Positions 9,668-19,292 of a stretch of DNA of 64,000 nt are shown piece by piece (position 1 is the first letter of the stretch; the number at the start of each line of letters is the position of its first letter). Under the pieces are notes generated by a model. It searched no databases, was not told the DNA's origin, and saw only the letters and a program-made list of their open reading frames with translations. This stretch comes from JANQJA01 sp047947185 (GTDB taxonomy: Bacteria > Pseudomonadota > Gammaproteobacteria > Pseudomonadales > Azotimanducaceae). Made by a program: the position numbers and the translations under genes. The DNA lies in contig CP170502.1 of assembly GCA_047947185.1 (NCBI GenBank), positions 3,534,001 through 3,598,000 on the forward strand, written 5' to 3'.

Positions 9668-10201
9668 CTAACGGGCTTCCAGATAGGCGGCTTTGATCAA
9701 TTCCACCAGTTCAGCATCAACCTGTGATTTGTCGGTGATCTGCACGCGGTGTGTACACATGGTGCCGAATGGACCGGAGCTTTCAAGGCGACCCGCAACC
9801 GGGCGGTTGTTGAACTTCAGGCCAAGGTCGATACGGGTTTTGGTCGAAGGTTGGACCAGCGCAAACTGGCGCTTGACCCGATAGCTGACGTTCGCTTTCT
9901 TCGGCGCAACCTCGACGTCTTTACCCAGTTTCACAATCTGCTTGTGTAGTGCGTCGTAGATCGGCTTCAAATCAGGCTTCTTTTCGTACTGGCTCGCGAC
10001 CAGATCCTCGTCACTGGTCGACCCCGCATCAGCCTCCCGCGCTTTCAGCGCAACAAAATTGGCGAAACCGTGGGTAAACCCGTGCTCTGACTTCAGGAAA
10101 GCGACCATCTGGCCGTGTTTTTCCAGTGCCGGCTGTTGCTTTAGCAGCTTTATCCAGTGTGTGAGCGGTTTGCCGGTCCTGGCTAACAGGCTGTCTTCCA
10201 T
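9668..10201 (-). CDS. DUF4287/DUF5655 domain protein
   Basis: Small cytosolic protein of 177 residues. The N-terminal part (LLARTGKPLTHWIKLLKQ, then KHGQMVAFLKSEHGFTHGFA) matches the DUF4287 pattern, and the C-terminal half (a lysine-rich stretch, then TRIDLGLKFNN) matches DUF5655. The function of both domains is unknown; they are commonly fused. I chose the ATG at 10201 because GGAG lies just upstream; the longer frame to 10498 has an unlike N-terminus. It is convergent with the Coq4-like gene and stands alone. Confidence 0.8.
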   Translation of the reverse strand: MEDSLLARTGKPLTHWIKLLKQQPALEKHGQMVAFLKSEHGFTHGFANFVALKAREADAGSTSDEDLVASQYEKKPDLKPIYDALHKQIVKLGKDVEVAPKKANVSYRVKRQFALVQPSTKTRIDLGLKFNNRPVAGRLESSGPFGTMCTHRVQITDKSQVDAELVELIKAAYLEAR

Positions 10202-10510
10202 TGTTGCGACTCCATGCGGCTGATTGACGGCCAAACAAAATCTACGCCAGATTGGCGTGACGAAAAAGCCTTCCCGCGGCGAACCGACACGGACCTGCGG
10301 CAAGCGGCACGCCAACTCATTCTCGCAGGGTCGAACACGACCGCGGTCCCGCAATCGGCAACTCTTAGGTAATATTTCAACCAGGTCGAGGGTACGCAGA
10401 CCGATGTAATTGCTCACATTACCGCGCTTGATCCGCAGAAGTGCTGTGACCATTCCCCAGGGATGTCGTTTATCCTCCTTAGACCCTAGACCCGACAACC
10501 CCTGCGAGTA
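10202..10510. other. Intergenic stretch without a recognised gene
   Basis: About 300 bases between the DUF4287 gene and the PEP-CTERM-like gene. An open minus-strand frame continues upstream of the DUF4287 start but has no family resemblance. I see no clear terminator, repeat or RNA gene here. Confidence 0.5.
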
Positions 10511-11230
10511 CTAAAGGTAATGCTTTTTCCATGATGTCGAACCTCTGTTGGTCCGCATCAGCATGACCCCAGTCAGGAGAAACCAAATTGTGGCGGGTGC
10601 CGGTACGCTGATCGAAGTCAGGTCGCTCACAAAAAACTGCTGATTGCCACCGCCGTCCACTTCACTCACGTAGTATCTGGAAATGATCATCGCTGACAGG
10701 TCTGGCAACATCGTTGGATAGAACGAAGATTCAAACGCCGTACTGTACTGGTCAGTCGCGAATCTCAGCACCTGCAACCGGCTGGTACTGTCAAGGTCAA
10801 GATCGGTGGGTGCAAATGTGTCGTAAAGAATTCCATCCAGTTCGGAATAGAAAGGGGTGTCCTCGTTGTCACTGACACGCATGATCGAAAGCGGGTTCGA
10901 GTATTCTGGTGCATAGAGTACAGGGCCGCCTGCTGTCGTGATGGTTATTCCCGAGAAGGTAACAAGGTTGGGTGCAGAACGACGGCGCTCAGTTGTGACT
11001 TCCGATGAACCGGGTATGGGTGACGTCAGAATCAACGGGGACACGTCTGTCTCGAACGTAATTGTTGCAGAGATCTCGTCGCCTACCTCGACTCCCAGCA
11101 GATCCCAATATTCTCCATCACCCCCCATGGAGGTAATTTGTGATGTGAAGTTCCACGTAACGCTGGTAGCCTTGACCTCGTTGTGCCCCGCAATAAGCGC
11201 CAACACTATCAATAATTTACCGATTCTCAT
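10511..11230 (-). CDS. Exported protein with a PEP-CTERM-like sorting signal
   Basis: 239 residues. An N-terminal signal peptide (MRIGKLLIVLALIAG) is followed by a serine/threonine-rich, cysteine-free body with a beta-rich look. The C-terminus is VPAPATIWFLLTGVMLMRTN: a Pro-x-Pro-like motif, a hydrophobic helix and a short basic tail. This is the layout of PEP-CTERM proteins, which exosortase anchors or sorts for exopolysaccharide-associated export. The motif is VPAP rather than VPEP, so it is a variant. The ATG at 11230 is preceded by a GGGAG site. No exosortase gene is in the window. Confidence 0.72.
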   Translation of the reverse strand: MRIGKLLIVLALIAGHNEVKATSVTWNFTSQITSMGGDGEYWDLLGVEVGDEISATITFETDVSPLILTSPIPGSSEVTTERRRSAPNLVTFSGITITTAGGPVLYAPEYSNPLSIMRVSDNEDTPFYSELDGILYDTFAPTDLDLDSTSRLQVLRFATDQYSTAFESSFYPTMLPDLSAMIISRYYVSEVDGGGNQQFFVSDLTSISVPAPATIWFLLTGVMLMRTNRGSTSWKKHYL

Positions 11231-11507
11231 GGTGTTGCTCTCCCTGTCAGGATGCCCGAGCTGGAAATCCAGCAATCTACATGCCAAAGGACGTCTGAGT
11301 CCCGATTTTTCAAGCCTCCCGCCGTTGCCCCTGTCTATTGAGGTACCTGTGTTGGACTTCGACGTAAAAATTATCGACGTTTCTCAATTTGGGACCCTTG
11401 CTACGCAGCGCGTGTCATTGGGTAGCAACGGCAATGTCATTGTAGGGTTGAATACACCCTATGACGACGGCTCGATGGGGACGCCCAGTCGCATGTAGTA
11501 CTCAGCC

Positions 11508-11789
11508 CACAGAAATTGATCGGTAGGTTGGCGGCGCTGGTGCCAGGGCCGCGCCCACCCCGGACAACGCTTGAAACGCGTCTACGCCATTGATATCGGG
11601 AAGAGCGAGAAGTGCGGCGGGCCGGTTCGGGTCATTGTCGAAGCGTCGAACCATTACATTGAGGACCCGCAGGTGATCCAAAAGATCCTGAAACACCTGG
11701 GTCTGGATGAGGCAGCGCAGGCGAGGAAACCTTCATCGCCAGAGCAGCTGGAGGTGCATGCATGGTTGATGAAACAGAAATGGCGTTAA
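11508..11789 (+). pseudogene. Relic of an IS91/ISCR-family transposase (C-terminal part)
   Basis: Two collinear pieces in different frames resemble the end of IS91-type (Y2, HUH) transposases. Bases 11513-11560 read KLIGRLAALVPGPRP, like the conserved LAALVPRPR motif. From 11565 the frame reads QRLKRVYAIDIGKSEKCGG and then VIQKILKHLGL, like the zinc-binding tail (normally with CxxCGG, here reduced to one cysteine). The segment between the two motifs is missing, so the copy carries an internal deletion and a frameshift. It cannot be functional. A second relic lies at 14716-14865. Confidence 0.75.
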
Positions 11790-11816
11790 CTCGTCTCTTA
11801 CCTTGTGATCCTTGTC

Positions 11817-12665
11817 CTAGTTGCCGGTGGATGTGTAGTGACGAACGCCGATAGTCTGGAAGACAAGGATGGCGAGGGCAAGGAACAGCATGCCTGAAAG
11901 CGGCGCCAGTGTCTGGAACGTCCGCGACGTGCCAAGCGGGTCCTCAACGCCAAGGATCGCCACCACCGGAAAGTAGGAAATACAGGCGAGTGGGATGACA
12001 TAGGTAAAGAACTTCGTAAACCATTCCTCGTAGATCGCCATGGGATACTGTGCGCTTTCCACGCCACCGTAGGTGAGCGTGTTCATGATTTCGAGCGATT
12101 CTGTGGACCAGAAGCACAGGGTTGCCTGGAAGATGAACAGCGCGAGAAAGAAACAGACCGCGGACGCCATCGTGAGCGCGATCATGAACGCCTGGTAACT
12201 GTCCAGCTGCACATCAAGACTGACAAGCGCCCAACTGAACACCACGAGGCCCTGGGAGAATCGACCCACCCGTCTGAGACTCAGTTCGTGCCCCATTAAC
12301 TGGACGAAGAGGCTTCTGGGTCGCAGCAGCAGACGATCGAAGTTGCCGGTTCGAACATAAGCAGTGCCGAACTGGTCAAAACCGGTGGCCAGTGCTTCAC
12401 TGATGGAAAAGGACATGTTCACCAGCCCGTAGAACATACAAACCTGTGCCATGTTCCAGTCCGGCAGGTTGCCGAATCGGGTAAAGAGCGCCCAGATCGC
12501 TGCCACCTCGATGATGGTGACGGAAAAACCGCCGACCGCTGAGAGAAAGAAAGACAGTTTGAACTGCATCTGCGACTTGAAGGATGCCAGCACGAAGCGC
12601 CAGTAGAGCGACAGCTCGGTCGGGCCCTCCCATGATGTCGCAGGTTGCTGCGTAATCTTATCCAC
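11817..12665 (-). CDS. ABC-2 family exporter permease (COG3694-like)
   Basis: Membrane subunit of an ABC-2 exporter, 282 residues with about six hydrophobic helices. Segments such as SEALATGFDQFGTAYVRTGNFDRLLLRP typify the uncharacterised ABC-2 permease pair found with COG4586-type ATPases. The gene overlaps the upstream permease by eight bases and is last of a three-gene leftward operon. The exported compound is unknown. An IS91-type transposase relic lies 27 bases beyond its 3' end. Confidence 0.88.
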   Translation of the reverse strand: MDKITQQPATSWEGPTELSLYWRFVLASFKSQMQFKLSFFLSAVGGFSVTIIEVAAIWALFTRFGNLPDWNMAQVCMFYGLVNMSFSISEALATGFDQFGTAYVRTGNFDRLLLRPRSLFVQLMGHELSLRRVGRFSQGLVVFSWALVSLDVQLDSYQAFMIALTMASAVCFFLALFIFQATLCFWSTESLEIMNTLTYGGVESAQYPMAIYEEWFTKFFTYVIPLACISYFPVVAILGVEDPLGTSRTFQTLAPLSGMLFLALAILVFQTIGVRHYTSTGN

Positions 12666-13476
12666 CCTGCACCACCAGTTGTTTAAGGCTTCTCGACAGG
12701 AGCCACCGGCCGATCAGGATGAAGACAAGTGTCCAGACGAGTTGATGCAGGATGTCCGGCGCCGCCTCCATGGCGGGAATATTGCCGGTGTAGATGCGAA
12801 ATGGTACATCGACGAGGCCGCGGAACGGCTGCGCATTCAGAAAAGGTTGCAGCCACTGCGGAAACAGCGGGAGTGGAACTACCATGCCCGAAAAGACCAT
12901 CGTAAGAGACGGCATGATGCGATTCAGCCCTTCTCCCGATATCGTCCAGACGAGGAACACGTGCATCAACATCGTAAACGCAGAGGAGAGCAACAGCGCC
13001 GCGAACAACGAGACCAGGAAGCAGAGGAAGGCTGCCAGGTCGGCAGGCGGCTGAAGCGCCCAGTCGTCAAGGCCGAAGAAGGGTAGCAACACCATCGCAA
13101 AGGCAATCATCGGGATCGACCTGAGCGTGGTAGTAGCGGTTCTCAGCGCAACGGTTCTTGCAAACCAGAAGTTGTAAAGATCGAGCGGGCGAACGAGTTC
13201 ATAAGAGACCGAACCCTGCCTGATGAGCGCCTCTATTTCCTTATCGACATTCCAGGGAAGCATGCCGAGCAGCGCCTGTCCGAGCCAGACGTAGGATACG
13301 ACCTGCACCAGACTGATCGGCTGTTCTTCCGTCGACAGCGAGTAGAAGGCGAAGAACACCATGATCTTGATCGCACCCCAGAACAGCTGCGTGATCAGTC
13401 CGGCGATCGCCGCCGCACGGTACTGGAGCAGCGTCCGGTAGCGTGCGCTGACAACCGAGATATAGGCGCGCATCAT
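12658..13476 (-). CDS. ABC-2 family exporter permease (COG4587-like)
   Basis: Partner membrane subunit, 272 residues, about six transmembrane segments. The motif LIRQGSVSYELVRPLDLYNFWFART resembles that of its neighbour (GNFDRLLLRP in the other permease), as expected for the two halves of a heterodimeric channel. Its start overlaps the ATPase stop (ATGA) and its end overlaps the second permease, giving tight translational coupling. Function beyond export is unknown. Confidence 0.88.
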   Translation of the reverse strand: MMRAYISVVSARYRTLLQYRAAAIAGLITQLFWGAIKIMVFFAFYSLSTEEQPISLVQVVSYVWLGQALLGMLPWNVDKEIEALIRQGSVSYELVRPLDLYNFWFARTVALRTATTTLRSIPMIAFAMVLLPFFGLDDWALQPPADLAAFLCFLVSLFAALLLSSAFTMLMHVFLVWTISGEGLNRIMPSLTMVFSGMVVPLPLFPQWLQPFLNAQPFRGLVDVPFRIYTGNIPAMEAAPDILHQLVWTLVFILIGRWLLSRSLKQLVVQGG

Positions 13477-14465
13477 TCGTCCAGTCCAACGGCGTTTGCG
13501 CTATAGAGCTGTGCAATCAATTCTTCTATCGGTGGATTCTCAACAAAGATATCCTTGATCGGGTAGGCCTCCGCCAGTTCGCGAATCAGTTCGGCCGTAG
13601 TGATCTCCTCAGGATCGAACCCGAGATGAAGCGTCGTCCCTTCGGAACTGATCACTCTGACTCGATCAGTGTCGAACGCGGTTTCCTCGGTCAGTTCCAG
13701 CTTTATTCGCCGTTCCGAGCGCAGCCTGGTGCGAAGTCGATCGAGACTGCCGTCGCTCATGATTGTCCCGTTGCCAATCACGATGATCCGCTGACAGAGC
13801 GCTTCAATGTCATCCATATCGTGCGTGGTCAGGATCACCGTGACGCCATGCTCACTGTTCAGCTTCTTGACGAATTCACGAACCGCGAGCTTTGAAAAGG
13901 CGTCGAGCCCGATGGTGGGTTCATCCAGGAACAGAATCGAGGGGCGATGCAGAAGTGACGCCACCAGGTCGCAACGCATGCGCTGCCCCAGGCTGAGCTG
14001 GCGAACCGGCGTATCAACAATGGTGCTGATGTCCATGATCGATATGAGTTCGTCACGCGTCGACCGGTAGCGTTCCGGTTCGATGCGATAGATGTCCCGG
14101 AGCAAGTCGAAGGATTCGATCACCGGCAGGTCCCACCAGAGCTGCGTTCTCTGACCGAACACGACACCGATGTTCGAAACGTGCTGACGGCGATCTCGCC
14201 AGGGAACCAGTCCGTTGATTTCACAGCGTCCTGACGTGGGGGTCAGGATGCCGGACAATATCTTGATGGTTGTGGATTTACCTGCGCCATTGGGGCCAAT
14301 GTAACCGACCAGTTCGCCTCGTTCGATTTCAAAATCGACGCCGGCGAGGGCCTGGATCGAACGATACCTGCGCTCAAAAAGACCCTTGATTGCGCCGATG
14401 AAGCCGGGATTGCGCTCTGCAACCAGAAACTGCTTCTCCAGGTTTTCCACAACAATCTGGGACAT
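13473..14465 (-). CDS. ABC exporter ATP-binding protein (COG4586-like)
   Basis: ATPase of the three-gene ABC-2 exporter, 330 residues. Motifs: Walker A GPNGAGKST, Q-loop GVVFGQRTQLWWDLP, signature LSLGQRMRCDL, Walker B SILFLDEPTIGLD and H-loop TTHDM. The TQLWWDLPV stretch after the Q-loop is characteristic of this subfamily. The C-terminal domain (residues 230-330) is the short regulatory extension seen in such ATPases. It is the first gene of the leftward operon. Confidence 0.93.
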   Translation of the reverse strand: MSQIVVENLEKQFLVAERNPGFIGAIKGLFERRYRSIQALAGVDFEIERGELVGYIGPNGAGKSTTIKILSGILTPTSGRCEINGLVPWRDRRQHVSNIGVVFGQRTQLWWDLPVIESFDLLRDIYRIEPERYRSTRDELISIMDISTIVDTPVRQLSLGQRMRCDLVASLLHRPSILFLDEPTIGLDAFSKLAVREFVKKLNSEHGVTVILTTHDMDDIEALCQRIIVIGNGTIMSDGSLDRLRTRLRSERRIKLELTEETAFDTDRVRVISSEGTTLHLGFDPEEITTAELIRELAEAYPIKDIFVENPPIEELIAQLYSANAVGLDE

Positions 14466-14715
14466 GGCGGACTCGGAACGGGCGGAGGCGGCGCTGCATG
14501 ATAACCAGTTGGCTGGAACGAGTCACGGCCTTGAACCTTCCATGGTCAGACTTCGCGTTCTGGCGGCTGGGTGGACAGTCGCTGGGCATGCAGGTCTGGC
14601 AGATCCGGACCTTCAATGAAAGTGACGAGATCCTGACGCCGCACGTTGTTCTGAGCGTCATAGCGTTTATGGTCAGCCTGGCTTGCGTTGGCCGCCCCGT
14701 GTCATCTTCACCACT
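14466..14715. other. Intergenic stretch upstream of the ABC-2 operon
   Basis: About 250 bases holding the presumed promoter of the leftward ABC-2 operon. No family-level coding similarity was recognised. It borders the second transposase relic, so part may be mobile-element debris. Confidence 0.4.
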
Positions 14716-14865
14716 AAAGCGGTCGCAGCAGTCTTTGAAAAAATGCTGAAGCTCCTGGGAGGGGATGAGGCATGGCAGGCAAGGAATCGATTACCGCCAG
14801 AAAGGCTGTTCTCTTACTCGCCCCCGACTCGCCGGCTACCGGCGGATGGGCCGGGACTTTTGTAG
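14716..14865 (+). pseudogene. Second relic of an IS91/ISCR-family transposase C-terminus
   Basis: The frame reads VFEKMLKLLGGDEAWQARN, then RLPADGPGLL and a stop. This is the extreme C-terminus of the same transposase type as the relic at 11508-11789 (VIQKILKHLGLDEAAQARK). The DNA also aligns over roughly 75 bases (gatgaggca-gcaggc-aagga blocks). Both relics are on the plus strand. Nothing N-terminal is preserved. Confidence 0.65.
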
Positions 14866-14922
14866 CGGCTCTCGGCTCATCTGCGTCAAGCTCGATCAGC
14901 AAGGTTGATCCCGGCAACCTGT

Positions 14923-15912
14923 TCAGGCGTACAGGCTGCCGGGATGTTGTGCGCTGGCTGGCACGCCCAGTTCTTTTGCCCATGCCGCCTGGAATTTTGC
15001 CGCGCGCTTCGCACCTTCCAGGGAGTTCGTGTAGCTGTCCCAGCCAAGGGCTATAGCCTGGTGCGTGAGAATGGCAAACCTGGCTGGATTTCGGCTGAGC
15101 ACTTCGGTCGGGACCTTGCCGATCAGGCTTTCCTGTGTGCGCACGCTGGGGCGCGCCATGTAGACAGGAATGGAAACGCGGAGCCCGGGCGCGGTCCGGT
15201 TGAAGGCACCGTGCCACAGGTTGCCATGCCAGCAGATGAGCGAGCCTGCTGGACACTCGACAGCCACGGTCCTGGGGTTATCCTTGACCCGCGTCTCATC
15301 ACCCAGCGGTGCCCGGCACCATTTGTGGCTTCCGGGGACAACGGCAGTAGCGCCGTTTTCACCGTTGAAGTCGGTGAGCACATAGGTCAGGTTGGTAACC
15401 AGCGAATAGGGTGGTAGCGGCGAAGGGAACGACGTATCAGTATGCAGCGGCAGAGGCGAATCGTTGGGGCCTTTCATGAAGCAGCCCATGCTGTTGAGGA
15501 TGACGCCATATCCGCACAGGTATGTGGCCAGTGCCAGCAGCACCGGGTTCATCAGGGCTTCCTCGAACACGGCATCTTCAAGCAGGATTGACTGCATCAG
15601 GTCGCCAATGGGTGAGTCCACGCCTTCTTTTGTTGGCAGACCGAGTTTGGCGGTAAAACCCTGGTGCCGCGTGTGGGTCGAACCACCTATCAGGTCCGGG
15701 CGTTCGCCGTTGCGGCGCTCGGCCACATCCAGCACGGCACTGAGTAACCGCTCAGACAGTCCATCCGGAGACGCCAGTTCTGGCGGGATGACGGTATAGC
15801 CATTAACGTCGAGCTCTGCAATGTAAGACTGCAGACCAAGGGACTGTATTTCGTCCCAGACCTTGGCCTGCAGGGGGTCGACAATTCCCTGTATATCCTT
15901 GCTGCTGTTCAT
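14923..15912 (-). CDS. PhyH-family Fe(II)/2-oxoglutarate dioxygenase
   Basis: 329-residue dioxygenase of the phytanoyl-CoA hydroxylase family. The metal triad is intact: HTD at 157-159 and His234 in NLWHGAF. Arg245 (PGLRVS) is the likely 2-oxoglutarate ligand. The double-stranded beta-helix core also contains VVPGSHKW. The N-terminal ELDVNGYTVIPPE motif recurs in nearly all PhyH proteins of this window. Family members hydroxylate unactivated carbons of acyl-CoAs, terpenoids or peptides. It follows another phyH gene by 17 bases and is the last gene of the TonB receptor operon. Confidence 0.93.
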   Translation of the reverse strand: MNSSKDIQGIVDPLQAKVWDEIQSLGLQSYIAELDVNGYTVIPPELASPDGLSERLLSAVLDVAERRNGERPDLIGGSTHTRHQGFTAKLGLPTKEGVDSPIGDLMQSILLEDAVFEEALMNPVLLALATYLCGYGVILNSMGCFMKGPNDSPLPLHTDTSFPSPLPPYSLVTNLTYVLTDFNGENGATAVVPGSHKWCRAPLGDETRVKDNPRTVAVECPAGSLICWHGNLWHGAFNRTAPGLRVSIPVYMARPSVRTQESLIGKVPTEVLSRNPARFAILTHQAIALGWDSYTNSLEGAKRAAKFQAAWAKELGVPASAQHPGSLYA

Positions 15913-15929
15913 GCTGTTCCCCGGTAACC

Positions 15930-16814
15930 TTATGCAAACGGATCGGTGCCAGTGCGCATGAACGGCCCAACGCGCTCACGTTCACCCTGGTGTGGATTCT
16001 CGTAGGGGTAAAGCGACTTGCCGATGACGCGCTCAAGCTCGGGATACTTCTGCATCAGCTGCGGCGATGTACTTTCGTAGTTGTGTTGTACCCGCATGTA
16101 GCTGCGCATGTAGTTCTGGACCAGCGTTACCCTCAGGCCCGGATTCTTGCGCGCAGTGGAAGCATGCCAGGTGGCGCCGTTCCAGATTGCGAGTGAGCCA
16201 GCCTTGGCAATCAGCGGAACATACTTGAAGGGCGTCGTGGACATGTCCTGTTCGTGGGGCAGGGTTGCGCGTCCATAATGGTGGCTCCCGGGCACAAAAA
16301 CGGTGGGGCCATCGTCTTCGCTGGCGTAGTCTGTACAAAGCCAGGAAGCATTACACATGTGTGCAATCTGGCCCGCGCCGGGTGGAATGCCGTGTGAATC
16401 GCTGTGCAGCCCGATACCCGGTGAACCCTCCCCTTTGATAATCCACGTCTGCCCGGAAAAGATAGCGCTCTGGCCGAGCAGCCAGCGCACGAGTGCCAGG
16501 TTAACAGGATTGGTGGCGGCCTCGACGAAGACCTCGTCCTCTTCCAGCAGGTGCCAGCCATTGCCCATCTTCTTCTGATCGACTTTTGTTGTCCTGTAGT
16601 CACCGATGGTGACACCGTTGCGCTTTTCACAGGTACGGAGGATCGCAGCACGCAAGCGATCGACAAATCCGTCGCTGCTATGCATCTTCTCCGGCGGCAC
16701 AACCGTCATGCCGTAGGCTTCAAGTTCGACGACATGCTCAAAAAGATCGTATTTCGCGATCTCGTTCATCAGTTTGTCGACATCCGGGTAAACGCCGTAG
16801 TCTGCCAGGCTCAT
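15930..16814 (-). CDS. PhyH-family Fe(II)/2-oxoglutarate dioxygenase
   Basis: 294-residue PhyH-family protein with intact catalytic residues: HSD at 137-139, His217 in GATWHAS and Arg228 in PGLRVT. It carries the shared N-terminal ELEAYGMTVVPPE and the core FVPGSHHYGR. It lies 29 bases after the frameshifted TonB receptor and 17 bases before a second phyH gene. The three should form one leftward transcript started from the operator-rich region near 19280. The substrate may be what the receptor takes up; this is inference from gene order. Confidence 0.93.
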   Translation of the reverse strand: MSLADYGVYPDVDKLMNEIAKYDLFEHVVELEAYGMTVVPPEKMHSSDGFVDRLRAAILRTCEKRNGVTIGDYRTTKVDQKKMGNGWHLLEEDEVFVEAATNPVNLALVRWLLGQSAIFSGQTWIIKGEGSPGIGLHSDSHGIPPGAGQIAHMCNASWLCTDYASEDDGPTVFVPGSHHYGRATLPHEQDMSTTPFKYVPLIAKAGSLAIWNGATWHASTARKNPGLRVTLVQNYMRSYMRVQHNYESTSPQLMQKYPELERVIGKSLYPYENPHQGERERVGPFMRTGTDPFA

Positions 16815-16843
16815 TTGATTTCTCCTTGTCTTGATTGTTAATG

Positions 16844-19218
16844 CTACAGGCGCCAGCCAATCTCCACGCCAATTGATCGGGGTAAGGTGAAGACCAGTGG
16901 ATCACCTCCACCGTTCTGAACACGGGCTACGAGGTCCTGTTCATTTGTCAGGTTGCGGGCAAACAGCACGATTCGCCAGTGCTCGGCAGTGTCTCGCAAT
17001 GTGACGCGCGCGTTGACTGTGTGACGTGACGGCAGCATTGAGCCCGACACGTTAAGTGAGGTGCCGTAGGAGTTGGACCATTTTTGCTCGTCGATCCAGG
17101 ATCCATTGATATGCAGGTTGGCTGACCAGTTTGTAGTCAGCGGCAGATTGTAGTCCGCCATAACCGACAGACTGTATTCCGGCGCGAATGCGAACGATTC
17201 CCCGGCGACCGGTGCATGCTTGAATTCGGTATCCAGAAGATCGCCCGCCAGGCGCAGCATCAGGCGGTCTGTCGCCAGGGCGGTCAGTTCAAATTCGATG
17301 CCCTGACTTTCTGCCTTGCCAACGTTGGCATGAAAGACAGACGGATTACCCGTTGTACTGGTGACCGGCACAAAAGGTGTTTCCGCGGGCATGATCATGT
17401 CTTCCCACTCCATGCGATATGCCGCCGCTGTCACCTGCAGCCGCCGCCCTGCGGAACTCCACTTGAGTCCAGCCTCGAAACTGTTCAGCTCATCACCCTC
17501 GTAAGAGAAGTTGTCGCGATAGTAGGCAAGATCGCGATCGGCCAGTGCCGCGGTTGCCGCATCGTTGTTGAGCAGTGCCGCTGCCCTGGCTCGTTCTGCG
17601 TTGGGGATGCTGAACAGGAACAGGGTATTGGCGTTACCGGGCCTGAACCCTTTTGCGTAGCTTGCATAGGTGAGCAGGCCGTCGTTCGGCCGCCATGCCA
17701 AGACCAGCTTCGGGGCAAACCAGGTCTCATCGTAGCCCAGGTCCAGGTTATCAGTGGGCGTGTCAACAAATACACTGTCGCCTCCGAATGGTGTAATCGT
17801 TTGCTCGGGGCTGGACAAGCGGGCGCCCAGGGTGACCTCGACAGTATCGGTCAGGTCGTAGCTGACCTCGCCATAAGCGGCCAGTTCCTTGAGTTCGTTG
17901 CGATATTTGTTGGTGGGGCTGTCGAAGATCAAATCGAATGGTTCCTGCAGGTAGGACCGGGCCGGATTGGCAATCACGGGAATGGCCAGGACAATCTGAT
18001 CGTCACTTTTCTTGTAGAACAGCCCTGCTGTCCAGCGCAGGCGCTGGTCGGCCGGCGATACCAGTCGAACTTCCTGAATGAAGCGGTCTGTTATCGTGTG
18101 GTGGTCAAAGCCGCCGGCGACAATGTTGTTCTGGTCGTAGGCAACAGATCCGGTCGGGCCAACCGGTGGCCAGTTGCCGAGGGTAATCTGGGTATTGAGT
18201 TGGAACGCCAGGAACGAGTCGAGGCCGGCCAGGGTGCCGGGTGGCGAACCTGTGATCGAGCGTGCTTCCCGGTCCAGTCCGGAGGTAACGGATGTCAACA
18301 GTGCCCAGCCAAGATCAATCTCAGCAGTAAAGTCCAGGATGTCGACATCATCAAATGAGCGCGTTTCCAGTCCCGGGTAGACTGGTGTCTGTGCGACGTA
18401 GGGCGAAGTTACCAGCGGCGCGCCGTCAGTCTTCATGCGCGAAATGTAGGCCTGGCGGTCAGTTTCACATTGTCGCCCGGGCGAAAGAGGGCGGAAACGC
18501 GGCCGCCTTCACTGCTGCGCGTGTTGTAGTCCGGTTGCGCGGGAGCAGACGTGAGATCCACATAGCCAGCAGTTTCTGAGCTGAAACCCAGCAGGCGAAC
18601 GCCGAAGGCATCGCTGACGGGAAGATTCACGACACCGTCAATTCGATGGGACAGATCGTCCGATTCGTCCATTGAAGCCAGGCTGGTGTTTATGGACGCT
18701 GTGGTCTTGCTGAGGTCCGGCTGGTTGAAGATGTAGCGAATAGTACCGCCTTGAGATCCTTCACCAAACAGTGTGCCTTGTGGCCCCTTCAGCACCTCCA
18801 CGCGATTGACGTCAAAGAGGTTGCCGTTGGTTTGTCCCTGCGGACCCAGTGCGGACGTCACCGGTGTGTTGTCGATGTAGACCGCTACCGATGAAAACGT
18901 ATTCTGCTGTTGGCTGGCACCAACCTGTGAAGAGATACCTCGAATGGCATATCGGCTTGCACCTACTTCCTCACTGGTAAAATTCAGTCCAGCGACATGG
19001 GTGAAAACATCGTCGATGGATTCGGCACCCAGTTCCTTGATCATCTCCTCGCCGACAGCACTGATACCGGACGGGGTATCCATCAGGTTGGTCTCGCGGA
19101 ATGTCGCCGTTACAACAATTTCTTCCAACTGTTTGCCCGGACTTTCGCTAGCTCCGGCTGCCCATGGAACACTCCACAGCAGGGCGGCGATTGATGTAAA
19201 CGTAATTCGATTTTTCAT
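16844..19218 (-). pseudogene. TonB-dependent outer-membrane receptor, interrupted by one frameshift
   Basis: Encodes an about 790-residue TonB-dependent receptor in two frames. The 5' part (start 19218, with an AGGAG site) has a signal peptide, an EEIVVTAT TonB-box-like start and the plug (VEVLKGPQGTLFGEGSQGG). It stops at 18433 after VKLTARPTFRA. The barrel continues in another frame from 18436 upstream-reading QAYISRM to the terminal GVEIGWRL. Adding one base in the run near 18452 restores VKLTAQAYISRM, so a single-base loss explains the break. It may be a true mutation or an assembly error. Both halves look otherwise well conserved. Confidence 0.85.
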
Positions 19219-19266
19219 TATTCTTCTCCTCTCAGGGTCTACTTGACGTCTACTCCCACAACAAAA

Positions 19267-19279
19267 TGTAGATACTACA
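19267..19279. promoter_or_regulatory. Palindromic operator 1, TGTA-N5-TACA (TetR site candidate)
   Basis: TGTAGATACTACA sits in a longer perfect inverted repeat: AAAATGTA, GATAC, TACATTTT (19263-19283). It lies between the divergent TonB receptor and TetR genes, 49 bases from the receptor start. TetR regulators typically bind such palindromes next to their own gene. Confidence 0.7.
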
Positions 19280-19292
19280 TTTTCAGAGATTT

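Noticed and set aside
17216..18358. Plus-strand 380-codon open frame inside the TonB receptor gene
   Set aside because: Antisense shadow with no family resemblance; the minus strand clearly encodes the receptor barrel.
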